Shown: positions 17,484 to 26,442 of the stretch, piece by piece
Layout: every line of letters starts with the position of its first letter
Numbering within the stretch: position 1 is the stretch's first letter
Assembly: GCF_000170915.1 (NCBI RefSeq)
Contig: NZ_ABCT01000005.1
Location: forward strand, 62,001 to 126,000
Origin: Limnobacter sp. MED105
Lineage (GTDB): Bacteria; Pseudomonadota; Gammaproteobacteria; Burkholderiales; Burkholderiaceae_B
Direction of reading: 5' to 3'
DNA length: 64,000 bases
Notes under the pieces: generated by a model
Seen by the model: the letters and a program-made list of their open reading frames with translations, nothing else
The model's database searches: none
What the model was told of the DNA's origin: nothing
Translations under genes and position numbers: made by a program

Positions 17484-17744
17484 ATGGAAATTGTTTTTAA
17501 AGCAGGCAATATTATCGAGGCGCACATTGTTGCCGGTATGTTGAACGCCTGTGAAATACCCACTTATGTGGGTGGCCATTTCCTGCAGGGTGCAGTTGGC
17601 GATCTTTCCCCCACCGGCTTTGCCAATGTTTTTGTTGCCTCCGAGCATTTCGATCAGGCGGCGGCATTGGTTGCCGACTACGAAAAAAACGACCTGTGTT
17701 CTGGCGATTTGGTCACGTCTCCACGTTTCGTCCATTCGTTCTAG
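17484..17744 (+). CDS. DUF2007 domain protein
   Basis: An 86-residue protein beginning MEIVFKAGNIIEAHIVAGML, the standard opening of DUF2007 (putative signal-transducing) proteins, with GDLSPTGFANVFVASEHFDQ further on. The function of the family is not known. The reading frame extends upstream to 17385 inside the previous gene, but the ATG at 17484 is preceded by an AAGGGGG ribosome-binding site and matches the family N-terminus. It lies 68 bp after the sugar dehydrogenase and 9 bp before the GlsB-like gene, so the three may share a transcript. Confidence 0.82.
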   Translation: MEIVFKAGNIIEAHIVAGMLNACEIPTYVGGHFLQGAVGDLSPTGFANVFVASEHFDQAAALVADYEKNDLCSGDLVTSPRFVHSF

Positions 17745-17753
17745 GAGAATAAA

Positions 17754-17999
17754 ATGAGTCTGTTGGTCTTTTTGTTGGTGGGTATTGTTGCGGGCTGGTT
17801 GGCTGGCAAGTTGGTTCGGGGTGGTGGTTTCGGTTTGATCGGCGATCTGGTCGTTGGTGTCATCGGTGCTTTTGTGGGTGGCTTTCTCTTCAACTCACTG
17901 GGGGTGTCCAGTGGCGGTGGTCTGCTGGGAAGCATCGTGGTTGCCACTGTTGGTGCAGTGGTGTTGTTGATGTTGATTCGCTTGATCAAGCGGGCTTGA
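17754..17999 (+). CDS. GlsB/YeaQ/YmgE family stress-response membrane protein
   Basis: An 81-residue, very hydrophobic protein with three membrane segments (about residues 2-18, 26-45 and 56-76) rich in glycine. It has the family features: GIVAGWLAGKLVRGGGFGLI, then DLVVGVIGAFVGGFLF. These small inner-membrane proteins (transglycosylase-associated family) are often induced in stationary phase or under stress. An AGGAG Shine-Dalgarno lies 6 bp before the ATG. It follows the DUF2007 gene by 9 bp. Confidence 0.9.
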   Translation: MSLLVFLLVGIVAGWLAGKLVRGGGFGLIGDLVVGVIGAFVGGFLFNSLGVSSGGGLLGSIVVATVGAVVLLMLIRLIKRA

Positions 18000-18082
18000 C
18001 CTCGGCTTAACCGTCTGCACACTTCGGGGCGTGGTTTGGCGCTATACTTCGTTCCCGATCTGCCCCTTTCCTCAGGAACCTC

Positions 18083-18370
18083 ATGGCGCTCAAATCCACC
18101 GATATGGCTAAAAATATGGCCAAAAAACTTGATGGTTCACTGAAATCTGAAAGTCTTCCCGACCGTTTCGGTCAAGCTTCAAAAGTGCAAAACACCAAAC
18201 GCGAGCGCGCTGCAGAAATTCCTGCCAGCAAGCTGGTGCCGGTTAATTACCGTCTGCCCGCCGATTTGGTAAGTCGCCTGCGCGAACACGCGGTGAGTAC
18301 CGATGAAGGTATTAATCAGGTGGTTGCAACTGCCTTGAATGACTGGCTGAACACCCAAACAAAAAAATAA
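18083..18370 (+). CDS. small basic protein with ribbon-helix-helix-like C-terminus
   Basis: A 95-residue protein that I cannot name. Residues 1-50 are polar, Lys/Ser-rich and probably disordered. Residues 50-92 have the pattern of a ribbon-helix-helix/Arc-type DNA-binding fold: a short strand (VPVNYRLP), a helix (DLVSRLREHAV) and a second helix (INQVVATALNDWLN). The start is well supported by CAGGAA six bases upstream of the ATG. No toxin gene lies beside it, so a toxin-antitoxin role is not supported. A TATACT box at 18043-18048 may be its -10. It could be a small transcription factor, but the fold assignment is tentative. Confidence 0.65.
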   Translation: MALKSTDMAKNMAKKLDGSLKSESLPDRFGQASKVQNTKRERAAEIPASKLVPVNYRLPADLVSRLREHAVSTDEGINQVVATALNDWLNTQTKK

Positions 18371-18743
18371 TGTGTGCTTGCCAAGAATGAAAGCCCGCTT
18401 TCTGCCTGTTTTTTGTCAGGAAAGTCAGCGTATTTTTCCTTCCGATTAATATCGATTTGCAAATTAATTTTCTAATAATCCATTCCTTCGTTGCCTCTTT
18501 CGGGGGTATTTAGTTTTGTTCCGGAACGGTATTGTTTTTTCAGTGTCGATGACGCTGCATTTTTTCATTTGAACTTCTCTCCGAATGGCTCATGCTGTGG
18601 TTTCTGCGTATATGGAAAACCACAATTGCTGCACGTCACGGGCATGCTGATACTCCATCCACCTGCGCGAATATGTGTGGAAATTCAATAAGAAAAACAG
18701 CTGTCGCAGTTGACATTCTGATACCAATCACAAGGAGAGTTCC
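18371..18743 (+). promoter_or_regulatory. 373-bp non-coding leader upstream of tctC with two inverted repeats
   Basis: No convincing gene is present. The region is AT-rich around 18440-18485. It contains a perfect 10-bp palindrome GTTCCGGAAC (18528-18537) and an inverted repeat GTGGTTT/AAACCAC (18597-18603 and 18617-18623, 13-nt loop). Either could bind the regulator of the tricarboxylate transporter or form a leader structure. A small GAAAG/CTTTC hairpin at the start of the region may end the upstream transcript. Confidence 0.45.
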
Positions 18744-19721
18744 GTGAAGAAATCGATTAAATCCGTATTGGCAGTTGCCCTGTTGGGCTTGATGGGTTCC
18801 GTGCAAGCCCAGGATGCTTACCCATCCAAAGTCATCACCATGTTGATTCCATTTGCAGCGGGTGGCCCAACTGACACGGTTGGTCGTTTGATTGCACAGT
18901 CCATGTCCAAAGATCTCGGTCAACAGGTGATTGTTGAAAACCTGGGCGGTGCTGGTGGCACCCTGGCTGCCGGCAAAGCAGCCCGTTCAGCACCTGATGG
19001 CTACAACATTTTCTTGCATCACATTGGCCAGTCTACTGCGCCTTCGCTCTACCGCAAATTGTCTTACAACGCATCGACCGACTTTGAAACCATTGGTTTG
19101 GTCACTGACGTGCCCATGACCATTGTGGCCCGTGGCAACATGCCTGCGAAAAACATGCAGGAATTGCTGGCTTACATCAAAACAAACAAAGACAAAGTAA
19201 CTTACGCGAATGCAGGTATTGGTTCTGCTTCTCACCTGTGCGGTATGTTGTTCCAGACTGCTGTGGGCGTAGACCTCACAACCGTGCCTTACAAAGGCAC
19301 TGGCCCAGCCATGAACGATTTGTTGGGCGGTCAGGTCGACTTCATGTGTGACCAAACCACCAACACCACCAGCCAAATCAAGGGCGGAAAAATCAAGGCC
19401 TACGCTGTAACCACCAAAAAGCCAGTTGCCTCCCTGCCCGATTTGCCAACGCTGGACAAAGCAGGCTTGCCCGGCTTTGAAGTGGGTGTATGGCACGGTT
19501 TGTATGCTCCCAAAGGCACACCCAAGCCCATCATCGATCGCTTGAGCAAGTCTTTGCAAACTGCCTTGAAAGATCCCGCTGTCGTGTCACGTTTTGCTGA
19601 ATTGGGCACCGAGCCAGTGCCTCAAGATCAGGCCACACCTGCTGCACACCGCAAGCATCTGGATGCTGAAATTGCACGCTGGAAGCCAATTATCGACAAA
19701 GCTGGTCAGTACGCTGACTGA
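18744..19721 (+). CDS. tctC: tripartite tricarboxylate transporter substrate-binding protein (TctC/Bug family)
   Basis: A 325-residue periplasmic binding protein. Residues 1-22 are a signal peptide ending in QAQ. The mature protein opens with YPSKVITMLIPFAAGGPTD, the Bug/TctC hallmark, and contains GGAGGTLAAGKAARSAPDGY and VPYKGTGPAMNDLLGGQVDF. It captures a carboxylate (often a di- or tricarboxylate, but the family is broad) for the TctAB membrane pair encoded directly downstream. The GTG start has AAGGAG at correct spacing. In Burkholderiales many orphan Bug genes exist; here the complete system is present. Confidence 0.93.
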   Translation: MKKSIKSVLAVALLGLMGSVQAQDAYPSKVITMLIPFAAGGPTDTVGRLIAQSMSKDLGQQVIVENLGGAGGTLAAGKAARSAPDGYNIFLHHIGQSTAPSLYRKLSYNASTDFETIGLVTDVPMTIVARGNMPAKNMQELLAYIKTNKDKVTYANAGIGSASHLCGMLFQTAVGVDLTTVPYKGTGPAMNDLLGGQVDFMCDQTTNTTSQIKGGKIKAYAVTTKKPVASLPDLPTLDKAGLPGFEVGVWHGLYAPKGTPKPIIDRLSKSLQTALKDPAVVSRFAELGTEPVPQDQATPAAHRKHLDAEIARWKPIIDKAGQYAD

Positions 19722-19740
19722 TCTATTCTGAGAACCTAAA

Positions 19741-20193
19741 ATGCCAAAAGATTTAAGAGACTTTTGGGCTGGGCTGCTGTACCTGATTATCGGTGCAGCA
19801 GCTTTGTACATGGCTGCTGACTATGAAATGGGCACAGCCATCAGCATGGGCCCTGGCTATTTCCCCAAAGTATTAAGTGGTTTGCTCATTTTGATCGGCG
19901 CTGCCTCATTGATTCGCTCCTTCATAGTTGAAGGCGAACCTTTGAAAGGCTTTGCCTTCTCGAAAATTTTATACGTCACCATTTCCATCGTGGTTTTTGC
20001 CGTGTTGGTGGAAGGTGCAGGTCTTGCAATTGCAGTCATGGCGGTGTTCGGTATTTCTGCGATGGCCAGCAAATTTTTCAATTGGAAGTTCACCCTTGTG
20101 ATTGCTTTTGGCGCCGCTATTTTTTGTAGCCTCGTGTTCGTCAAAGGCCTGGGTATTCCGCTGCCCATTTTTGGGTCTTGGTTTGGAATGTAA
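19741..20193 (+). CDS. tctB: tripartite tricarboxylate transporter small membrane subunit
   Basis: A 150-residue protein with four membrane segments, at about residues 10-27, 42-58, 79-97 and 100-145. It has the family motif MGPGYFPKVLSGLLILIGA, which follows the first helix and a short polar loop. It is the small integral subunit that partners TctA in sodium- or proton-coupled carboxylate uptake. It lies 19 bp after tctC and 2 bp before tctA, an order typical of tctCBA operons. Confidence 0.9.
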   Translation: MPKDLRDFWAGLLYLIIGAAALYMAADYEMGTAISMGPGYFPKVLSGLLILIGAASLIRSFIVEGEPLKGFAFSKILYVTISIVVFAVLVEGAGLAIAVMAVFGISAMASKFFNWKFTLVIAFGAAIFCSLVFVKGLGIPLPIFGSWFGM

Positions 20194-20195
20194 AC

Positions 20196-21698
20196 ATGGA
20201 ACTTCTTGCTAATCTTTCAATTGGTCTTGAAACAGCCTTCACGATCAATAACCTGCTGTTCTGCCTGATTGGTGTATTTTTGGGCACCGCAATCGGCGTA
20301 TTGCCCGGCTTGGGTCCCACAGCCACCATTGCCATGCTGCTGCCAATTACCTTCGGTTTGCCGCCAGTGTCATCGCTCATCATGTTGTCCGGAATTTATT
20401 ACGGCGCGCAATATGGGGGGTCCACCACGGCTATCCTTGTTAACCTGCCAGGTGAATCGTCCTCGGTGGTCACTGCGCTTGATGGCTACCAAATGGCTCG
20501 TCAAGGCAAAGCGGGCAAGGCTTTGGCCACTGCAGCAATCGGCTCTTTCGTAGCTGGTACATTCGCAACTGTGTTGCTGGCTTTGTTTGCACCACCTTTG
20601 GCTGAAATCGCCTTGCAGTTTGGTGCTGCCGAGTACTTCTCACTCATGGTGGTAGGTTTGGTCGCCTCCGTAGTGCTGGCCAGCGGTTCTTTGCTGCAAG
20701 CCTTTGGCATGATCGTGCTTGGATTGCTCATGGGCATGGCTGGTACCGATGTGAATTCGGGCATGGAACGCTACACCTTCGATACACCCTACATGGCCGA
20801 GGGCATTAACTTTGTGATTCTGGCCATGGGTATGTTTGGCTTGGGCGAAATCATCAAGAACCTCGAAGAAGAACACCTGCGCTCTGCCATGGTGTCCAAG
20901 GTTCAAGGGTTGCTTCCCAACAAGGAAGACCTCAAGCGTATGGCCTGGCCTATCGTTCGCGGCACTGGTTTGGGTTCCTTGCTCGGTATTTTGCCCGGTG
21001 GTGGCGCCATGTTGGCCTCGTTCGCTTCTTACTCCATCGAGAAGAAAATCTCGAAAACACCCGAGCAGTTTGGCAAGGGTGCTATTGAGGGTGTTGCCGG
21101 CCCCGAGTCGGCCAACAATGCGGGCGCACAAACTTCGTTCATTCCTCTGCTGACCCTGGGTATTCCGTCCAACCCGGTCATGGCCCTGATGATCGGCGCC
21201 ATGATCATTCAAGGCATTACCCCGGGTCCCGCGGTCATGACCGAGCAGCCAGCCTTGTTCTGGGGCATTATTGTTTCCATGTGGATCGGTAACCTGTTCC
21301 TCGTGGTCCTGAATCTGCCCTTGATCGGTATCTGGGTGAAAATGATCTCCGTGCCGTATCACTTCCTGTACCCCATGATTCTGGTGTTCTGTTGTATCGG
21401 GGTATTCAGCTTGGGTAACAAGCTGTTCGATGTGTACCTGTTGGCAGGTTTCGGTGTCTTGGGCTACATTTTCTCGAAATTGAGGTGCGAGCCTGCGCCT
21501 TTGTTGCTGGGCTTTATTTTGGGTCCAATGATGGAGGAGTACTTACGCAGGGCTTTGTTGCTCTCGCGTGGCGATTTCTCGGTGTTGGTGACACGCCCAA
21601 TCAGTGCAACCATGCTGGCCATTGCAACCATTGCCCTGATCGTGGTGTTCATGCCTTCTATTCGCAAAAAGCGGGAAGAAGCATTCCACGAAGAATAA
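20196..21698 (+). CDS. tctA: tripartite tricarboxylate transporter permease
   Basis: A 500-residue polytopic protein of about 11-12 helices. TctA signatures are visible: [21 protein letters not shown], the [20 protein letters not shown] loop, and the second-half repeat [16 protein letters not shown] with [15 protein letters not shown]. It is the main permease of the TctABC system. The frame extends to a TTG at 20178 inside tctB, but the ATG at 20196 directly after the tctB stop is the natural start and implies translational coupling. It is followed by a strong terminator. Confidence 0.93.
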   Translation: MELLANLSIGLETAFTINNLLFCLIGVFLGTAIGVLPGLGPTATIAMLLPITFGLPPVSSLIMLSGIYYGAQYGGSTTAILVNLPGESSSVVTALDGYQMARQGKAGKALATAAIGSFVAGTFATVLLALFAPPLAEIALQFGAAEYFSLMVVGLVASVVLASGSLLQAFGMIVLGLLMGMAGTDVNSGMERYTFDTPYMAEGINFVILAMGMFGLGEIIKNLEEEHLRSAMVSKVQGLLPNKEDLKRMAWPIVRGTGLGSLLGILPGGGAMLASFASYSIEKKISKTPEQFGKGAIEGVAGPESANNAGAQTSFIPLLTLGIPSNPVMALMIGAMIIQGITPGPAVMTEQPALFWGIIVSMWIGNLFLVVLNLPLIGIWVKMISVPYHFLYPMILVFCCIGVFSLGNKLFDVYLLAGFGVLGYIFSKLRCEPAPLLLGFILGPMMEEYLRRALLLSRGDFSVLVTRPISATMLAIATIALIVVFMPSIRKKREEAFHEE

Positions 21699-21723
21699 GT
21701 CTGAAACAGACGCACCGTGATTT

Positions 21724-21760
21724 AGGGCCACTGAAGCATTGTTTCAGTGGCCCTTGTTTC
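21724..21760 (+). terminator. rho-independent terminator after tctA
   Basis: A perfect 12-bp stem, AGGGCCACTGAA/TTCAGTGGCCCT, with a 7-nt loop and a T-rich tail. It separates the tct operon from the GntR gene. Confidence 0.9.
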
Positions 21761-21843
21761 TTCCATGCATGTCTTCAGTATGAATTGAGTTGCATTGTGT
21801 TGTATTATCCATGTCGTAGCCCAGTAGCATTTGGACAGTACGA

Positions 21844-22719
21844 ATGGACAGTCAGTTTCCCGCCGCATCCCCAGAAGAATCGAATTTCGGTGACAGCAAA
21901 TTAGACCCGAATCAGGTCGTTCCCCTTTACCACCAAATTTATCTGATACTGCGAGAGCGCATTATCGAAGGTCACTACGACACCAAGCCATTGCCCGGTG
22001 AATTGGTGCTGGCCGAGCAGTTCAATGTGTCCAGGGTCACCATGCGTCGAGCACTTCAAGACTTGGTCAAAGAGGGTTTGGTTGCGAGGGGGCGAGGCAA
22101 GGGCACATTCGTCAAGCCGCGCACCGAGTCACGCAATTCTTCGGTGGGGCAAAGCCAGTTGCTGAGTGCATCGGCTATGCGTCTGCAGGCCAGCGGCGAT
22201 TCTTCCGATTTACAACTCATCACCTCCAAGCGCATTTTGCCGCCACCCGATATCGCGACGCTTTTGCACTTGCCCAGCGATGCCATTGTCGAAAAACTGA
22301 TTCGCATTCGTCAGCTTGATGGTCAGCCCGTGGCCCACTTAACCAGTTTTATTCCTCAAGATTTGTCAGGGCGCATTTGCCGTCGCCGTCTGCGGGAGTT
22401 TCCAATACTGGTGCTGCTTGAGGAAGCTGGGGTCAAAGTGGCCAAAGCCCGTCAAACCATTTCTGCGAGGCTCGCCGATGCCTCGGTGGCGTATGCCTTG
22501 GGTGTCCCCGTGGGTGCACCGTTATTGGCTATTTCGAGAGTGGCTTATGACGAAAATGGCAGACCTGTGCAGGTGCTTAAAGGCCTGTATCGCCCCGATC
22601 GGTACGATTACCGAATTGAATTGTCGCGCAAGCAGGCCAAGGGTCAAAGCTCCTGGCAGCATGTGAATGAAGTCGAGTTTGCATTTGAAATGCATCAACA
22701 AGACCTCACGCACTTCTAA
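21844..22719 (+). CDS. GntR-family (HutC-type) transcriptional regulator
   Basis: A 291-residue regulator. Residues about 18-90 form the GntR winged helix (QVVPLYHQIYLILRERI, LPGELVLAEQFNVSRVTMRR, GLVARGRGKGTFV). The rest is a UTRA ligand-binding domain (VEKLIRIRQLDGQPVAHLTS, then PLLAISRVAYDENGRPVQVL). UTRA regulators respond to small metabolites. Its position directly after the tctCBA operon, on the same strand, suggests control of carboxylate uptake, but the ligand is unknown. It has its own leader after the tctA terminator. It converges with yciA, with 11 bp between the stops. Confidence 0.88.
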   Translation: MDSQFPAASPEESNFGDSKLDPNQVVPLYHQIYLILRERIIEGHYDTKPLPGELVLAEQFNVSRVTMRRALQDLVKEGLVARGRGKGTFVKPRTESRNSSVGQSQLLSASAMRLQASGDSSDLQLITSKRILPPPDIATLLHLPSDAIVEKLIRIRQLDGQPVAHLTSFIPQDLSGRICRRRLREFPILVLLEEAGVKVAKARQTISARLADASVAYALGVPVGAPLLAISRVAYDENGRPVQVLKGLYRPDRYDYRIELSRKQAKGQSSWQHVNEVEFAFEMHQQDLTHF

Positions 22720-22730
22720 AGCGGGTTTTG

Positions 22731-23135
22731 TTATTTAAGTGGGTCCACAGGGCGGGAATTCCGGTTCTCGTCTACCGCCACATAGGTGACATACGCCTCA
22801 GTTACTTTGGCTACATCATCTGGTTTCAAGCGACGTTGGGCAAATACCTCCACATAAATTTGCATCGAGGTTCTGCCCACTTTCACCACTTCGGCATAAA
22901 AACTGCACAAATCACCCACAAACACGGGTTCCTTGAAAATAAATTCGTTCACCGCCACGGTCACAATTCTGCCTTTGGCATGTGCTGTGGCGGGTACAGA
23001 ACCAGCCAGATCCACTTGCGCCATAATCCATCCGCCAAACACGTCGCCCGACGCGTTGGAGTCTTTCGGCATCGGAATAACCCGGATCACGGGTTCTCGG
23101 TCGACGGGTAACAAAATTGGTTTGGGTGTGTTCAT
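22731..23135 (-). CDS. acyl-CoA thioesterase, YciA type
   Basis: A 134-residue single hot-dog thioesterase. The catalytic-region motif DSNASGDVFGGWIMAQVDLA is present, followed by VTVAVNEFIFKEPVFVGDLC and a C-terminal EAYVTYVAVDENRNSRPV. YciA enzymes hydrolyse a broad range of acyl-CoAs as hexamers and are thought to help balance CoA pools and acyl supply. The length is standard. It is monocistronic: convergent with the GntR gene and divergent from the next gene. Confidence 0.9.
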   Translation of the reverse strand: MNTPKPILLPVDREPVIRVIPMPKDSNASGDVFGGWIMAQVDLAGSVPATAHAKGRIVTVAVNEFIFKEPVFVGDLCSFYAEVVKVGRTSMQIYVEVFAQRRLKPDDVAKVTEAYVTYVAVDENRNSRPVDPLK

Positions 23136-23180
23136 GTTCAGGCGCTTTGTTGTTGGTTTAGCCGTTGATTGTAACGCTGG

Positions 23181-23211
23181 GCGCCTAGAGTCTGCATTTC
23201 ATTCTAGGTGC
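23181..23211. repeat. inverted repeat in the yciA divergent spacer
   Basis: GCGCCTAGA/TCTAGGTGC (23181-23189 and 23203-23211) matches at eight of nine positions with a 13-nt loop. It is a possible regulatory site, with no known factor. Confidence 0.35.
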
Positions 23212-23280
23212 TCGCTACCAACCCAATTTCATGAAACAGACGATAATGGTTTTTTATTGAGTCCATGAGTTGAGGAAGTG

Positions 23281-23682
23281 ATGGCTGCAGGTTGGGTAAC
23301 GGTGTTGCAAATGGTGCCTTGGGGCGAGGTCATTAAAAATGCGCCCAAGGTCGCCGATGGTGCGGTCAAGCTGTGGAACAGCGTGTCCAAGAAAAAGGTT
23401 TACGATGAAAACGGCAGTGAGGTGACCGATGTGCTTGTGGCCACTGATATTGCCGCAGTCGAACAACTGGAGCACCGCCTTTATGCCGCGGAACAAACCA
23501 TTTCCGATTTGCAGGCCCAGGTGGTTCAATCCGCTGAGGTGATCAAAGAATTGGCCAGTCAAAATACACAGCTGGTGGCACAAATTGAATCCAACCGCAA
23601 AGCCGTCACTGTGCTGGGTGTGGCTTTGGCCTTGGCAATTTTGGCTGGCTCGGTTCAGGCGGTGATTCTGTTCAGCGCCTGA
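23281..23682 (+). CDS. coiled-coil, C-terminally membrane-anchored protein of unknown function
   Basis: A 133-residue protein that I do not recognise. An amphipathic N-terminal part (WGEVIKNAPKVADGAVKLWN) is followed by a short polar linker. A predicted coiled coil spans about residues 55-107 (heptads with Leu, Ala and Val, many Gln and Glu). A single membrane helix is at about 109-131 (VTVLGVALALAILAGSVQAV). The protein ends two residues later, so it is tail-anchored, with the bulk probably cytoplasmic. GTG at 23278 and ATG at 23281 are both possible; GAGG at 23271-23274 favours the ATG. It is convergent with the SDR gene. Confidence 0.7.
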   Translation: MAAGWVTVLQMVPWGEVIKNAPKVADGAVKLWNSVSKKKVYDENGSEVTDVLVATDIAAVEQLEHRLYAAEQTISDLQAQVVQSAEVIKELASQNTQLVAQIESNRKAVTVLGVALALAILAGSVQAVILFSA

Positions 23683-23700
23683 ACCTGGGTATGGCGGCTC

Positions 23701-24519
23701 TCAGGCTGATTTCTTGCCGCCGTGTTCATCGTCCAGTGCGTCTTTGGCCATTTTGTCGATAACAGCTGGTACGAAAGGTTTCAGCTTCAGTCCCAAACGT
23801 CCTTTCGCGGTCATCACCCATTCGCGTTTGCGTTCAACCATCGCGTCCACAATCTCGTTGATGCATTGCTCAACAGTCATGGCACCTTTTTCGCGCAGGC
23901 CCGAAACACCGGCCCGTTCGCCATTCGGGTTCAAGCCGTTGCGGCGAATTTCGGTGTCCACCACACCCGGGAAAATGGCGCATACATCTACGCCAGTGCC
24001 CATCAGCTCAATGCGTAATGCTTCCATAAAACCACTCATTGCAAACTTGCTGGTGCAATAGGTGGTGCGGGCAGGTACGCCAGTTTTACCGGCTAGGCTG
24101 GAAACGCCGACAATCAAACCTTTGGATTTTTTGATGTGAGGCAGGGCCTTGTGAGTAATCCAAACCATACTCATCACGTTCACGCGGAACAGTCGCTCAA
24201 AGGTGCCCAAATCGGTGATGTCTTCAAACCAGGCGTGCATTGAAACACCCGCATTGTTCACAATCATGTCAATGCCGCCAAAGGCTTTCACAGACTCTTC
24301 CACCAGGTTCTCGCATTGGGCCTGTTCCATCACGTCACAGGCCACACAGTGCACCTGGCCGCCCGCCGCCTCAACCTGCTTTCCAACTTCCTGCAGTTTT
24401 TCCAGTCGGCGTGCTGCCAACACCAGTTTGTTGCCCGGGGCCAGTTTGATGGCCAACGCGGCACCAATGCCCTCGGATGCACCGGTAATTACGATCACTT
24501 TGTTCTGAATACTTGCCAT
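23701..24519 (-). CDS. SDR family NAD(P)-dependent oxidoreductase
   Basis: A 272-residue classical short-chain dehydrogenase. The Rossmann motif is VIVITGASEGIGAALA (TGxxxGIG), NNAG is present as MIVNNAGVSM, and the active site is S...YCTSK (the usual YxxxK; here Y-C-T-S-K after GVPARTT). The C-terminal segment with ALDDEHGGKKSA is unremarkable. The substrate is unknown. The frame extends upstream to 24573, but the ATG at 24519 has an AGGAG ribosome-binding site and the extra residues do not resemble the family. It is divergent from the ABC exporter gene. Confidence 0.9.
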   Translation of the reverse strand: MASIQNKVIVITGASEGIGAALAIKLAPGNKLVLAARRLEKLQEVGKQVEAAGGQVHCVACDVMEQAQCENLVEESVKAFGGIDMIVNNAGVSMHAWFEDITDLGTFERLFRVNVMSMVWITHKALPHIKKSKGLIVGVSSLAGKTGVPARTTYCTSKFAMSGFMEALRIELMGTGVDVCAIFPGVVDTEIRRNGLNPNGERAGVSGLREKGAMTVEQCINEIVDAMVERKREWVMTAKGRLGLKLKPFVPAVIDKMAKDALDDEHGGKKSA

Positions 24520-24603
24520 TTGAAATTGTCTCCTGCGTTTTTGATTGGCTGGGCGAATGGTAGCATTGCCCATCGCCTCTTTTTTTGTACCGAGAAGTAT
24601 CGC

Positions 24604-26442
24604 ATGCGCAGAACCGCACCGGTGGAATCCGCCCCGCCAAGACCCCGAAAACGAAGCGACTGGGGCACCATTGCCCAGCTTTTGCCTTACCTTTGGGAAT
24701 ACAAATGGCGAGTCATGTTCGCGATCGCCTGCCTGGTGCTTGCCAAAGTCGCCAACATGGGCGTGCCTTTGGTACTCAAGGAGATCATTGATGAGTTAAC
24801 GCCGCTTTTGCAAAGCAACGCCTTGCTGGCTGCTGCCTCCATGCCAATCGTGTTGTTGGTCGCGTATGGCTTGTTGCGCTTATCCACCACCGTGTTTACC
24901 GAACTGCGCGAATTCCTGTTTGCCCGGGTAACTCAAAATGCAGTCCGGGCCATTGCCATTCAGGTATTCGATTACCTGCATGCACTTTCACTGCGTTTTC
25001 ATTTGAATCGGCAAACCGGTGGAGTGACCCGAGACATCGAGCGGGGGTCCCGGGCCATTTCAAGCCTGGTCAGCTACACCCTTTACAGCATTCTCCCCAC
25101 GCTCATCGAGATTGTGCTGGTGGTGGGCTATTTGTTCATCAATTACGACATCTGGTTCTCGGTCATCACGGCAGTTGCGCTAACCCTGTACATTTTCTTC
25201 ACCGTGAAAATAACAGAGTGGCGACTGCATTTCCGCCGCACCATGAACGATCTCGACTCCAAAGCGAATGTGCGGGCAGTGGATTCGCTGATCAATTACG
25301 AGACCGTGAAGTACTTCGGCAACGAAGCATTTGAATCGAAGCGTTACAACAAAAGTATGGCAGCCTGGCAAGAGGCTGCCATTCGCTCACAAAAATCCCT
25401 CACCCTTCTGAACACTGGTCAAAGCGCGATCATTGCGATTGCTGTCACGCTGGTGTTGTGGCGGGCAACAGCCGGTGTGCTCGATGGCTCCATGACTTTG
25501 GGTGATTTGGTACTGGTCAACGCCTTCATGATTCAGTTGTACATTCCGCTGAATTTTTTGGGTGTGATCTACCGTGAAATCAAGCAAAGCCTGGCTGACA
25601 TTGAACGCATGTTTGGCTTGATGGACGAAAACCTTGAAGTCAAAGACAAGCCCGGTGCCCCTGATTTGAAAGTGAACGGTGGCGCGATTGAATTTCGCAA
25701 CGTGAACTTTGCCTACGACGAACGCAGAATGGTGTTGAAAAACATGTCGTTCACTGTGCCTGCAGGCCACACCGTGGCGGTGGTGGGGCACAGTGGCGCG
25801 GGCAAGTCTACCTTGTCACGCTTGCTGTATCGTTTTTACGAAGTCACCGACGGCGCCATCCTCATCGACGGCCAGGACATTCGCGATGTGGCGCAAATTT
25901 CACTGCGCAAGAACATCGGCATTGTTCCCCAAGACACCGTGCTGTTCAACGACACCATTGCCTATAACATTGCTTATGGCAGACCTGATGCCACACAGGC
26001 TGAAATTGAGGCTGCCGCCAAGGCTGCTCACATACATGAATTCATTGTGAATCAGCCCGATGGTTACAAAACACAGGTGGGTGAGCGAGGGCTGAAACTC
26101 TCCGGCGGGGAAAAACAGCGCGTGGCGATCGCCCGCACCATCCTGAAAAACCCGGCCATCCTGATATTCGATGAGGCCACTTCAGCCCTGGACTCCAAGT
26201 CCGAGCGTGCCATTCAGCAAGAGCTGCAAACGTTGTCGCGCAACCGCACAACGCTCATCATTGCCCACCGCTTAAGCACGGTGGTGCATGCTCACCAAAT
26301 TCTGGTGATTAGTCAGGGTGAGGTCATTGAAAGTGGCAGCCATGAATCACTACTTGACAAGAATGGTGAATACGCCCGAATGTGGCTGATTCAACAGCAC
26401 AGTCAACCCAACGCGTCTGCCCATGGAAACCAAATGGCTTGA
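24604..26442 (+). CDS. ABC transporter, Atm1/ABCB7-type exporter (permease fused to ATPase)
   Basis: A 612-residue half-transporter. The N-terminal membrane domain has six helices (from about residue 40 to 320) with GGVTRDIERGSRAISSLVSY and NYETVKYFGNEAFE, both characteristic of the Atm1/HMT1 group. The C-terminal ATPase has Walker A GHSGAGKST, signature LSGGEKQRVAIAR, Walker B ILIFDEATSALD and a switch His (IIAHRLSTVV). Atm1 homologues export glutathione-linked metal or sulphur compounds. The frame extends to 24316 through the divergent SDR gene, but the real start is the ATG at 24604. Its end overlaps the LysR gene by 20 bp. Confidence 0.92.
   Translation: MRRTAPVESAPPRPRKRSDWGTIAQLLPYLWEYKWRVMFAIACLVLAKVANMGVPLVLKEIIDELTPLLQSNALLAAASMPIVLLVAYGLLRLSTTVFTELREFLFARVTQNAVRAIAIQVFDYLHALSLRFHLNRQTGGVTRDIERGSRAISSLVSYTLYSILPTLIEIVLVVGYLFINYDIWFSVITAVALTLYIFFTVKITEWRLHFRRTMNDLDSKANVRAVDSLINYETVKYFGNEAFESKRYNKSMAAWQEAAIRSQKSLTLLNTGQSAIIAIAVTLVLWRATAGVLDGSMTLGDLVLVNAFMIQLYIPLNFLGVIYREIKQSLADIERMFGLMDENLEVKDKPGAPDLKVNGGAIEFRNVNFAYDERRMVLKNMSFTVPAGHTVAVVGHSGAGKSTLSRLLYRFYEVTDGAILIDGQDIRDVAQISLRKNIGIVPQDTVLFNDTIAYNIAYGRPDATQAEIEAAAKAAHIHEFIVNQPDGYKTQVGERGLKLSGGEKQRVAIARTILKNPAILIFDEATSALDSKSERAIQQELQTLSRNRTTLIIAHRLSTVVHAHQILVISQGEVIESGSHESLLDKNGEYARMWLIQQHSQPNASAHGNQMA

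Noticed and set aside
18491-18691. 66-codon frame in the tctC leader
   Set aside because: There is no Shine-Dalgarno, it has poor composition, and it ends in the region of the inverted repeat; I treat the region as non-coding.
18710-18715. TTGACA upstream of tctC
   Set aside because: The matching -10 would fall on the ribosome-binding site, so it is not a usable promoter.
23677-23706. Inverted repeat GCCTGA/TCAGGC holding the stop codons of two convergent genes
   Set aside because: A 6-bp stem with an 18-nt loop and no T-run; probably chance.
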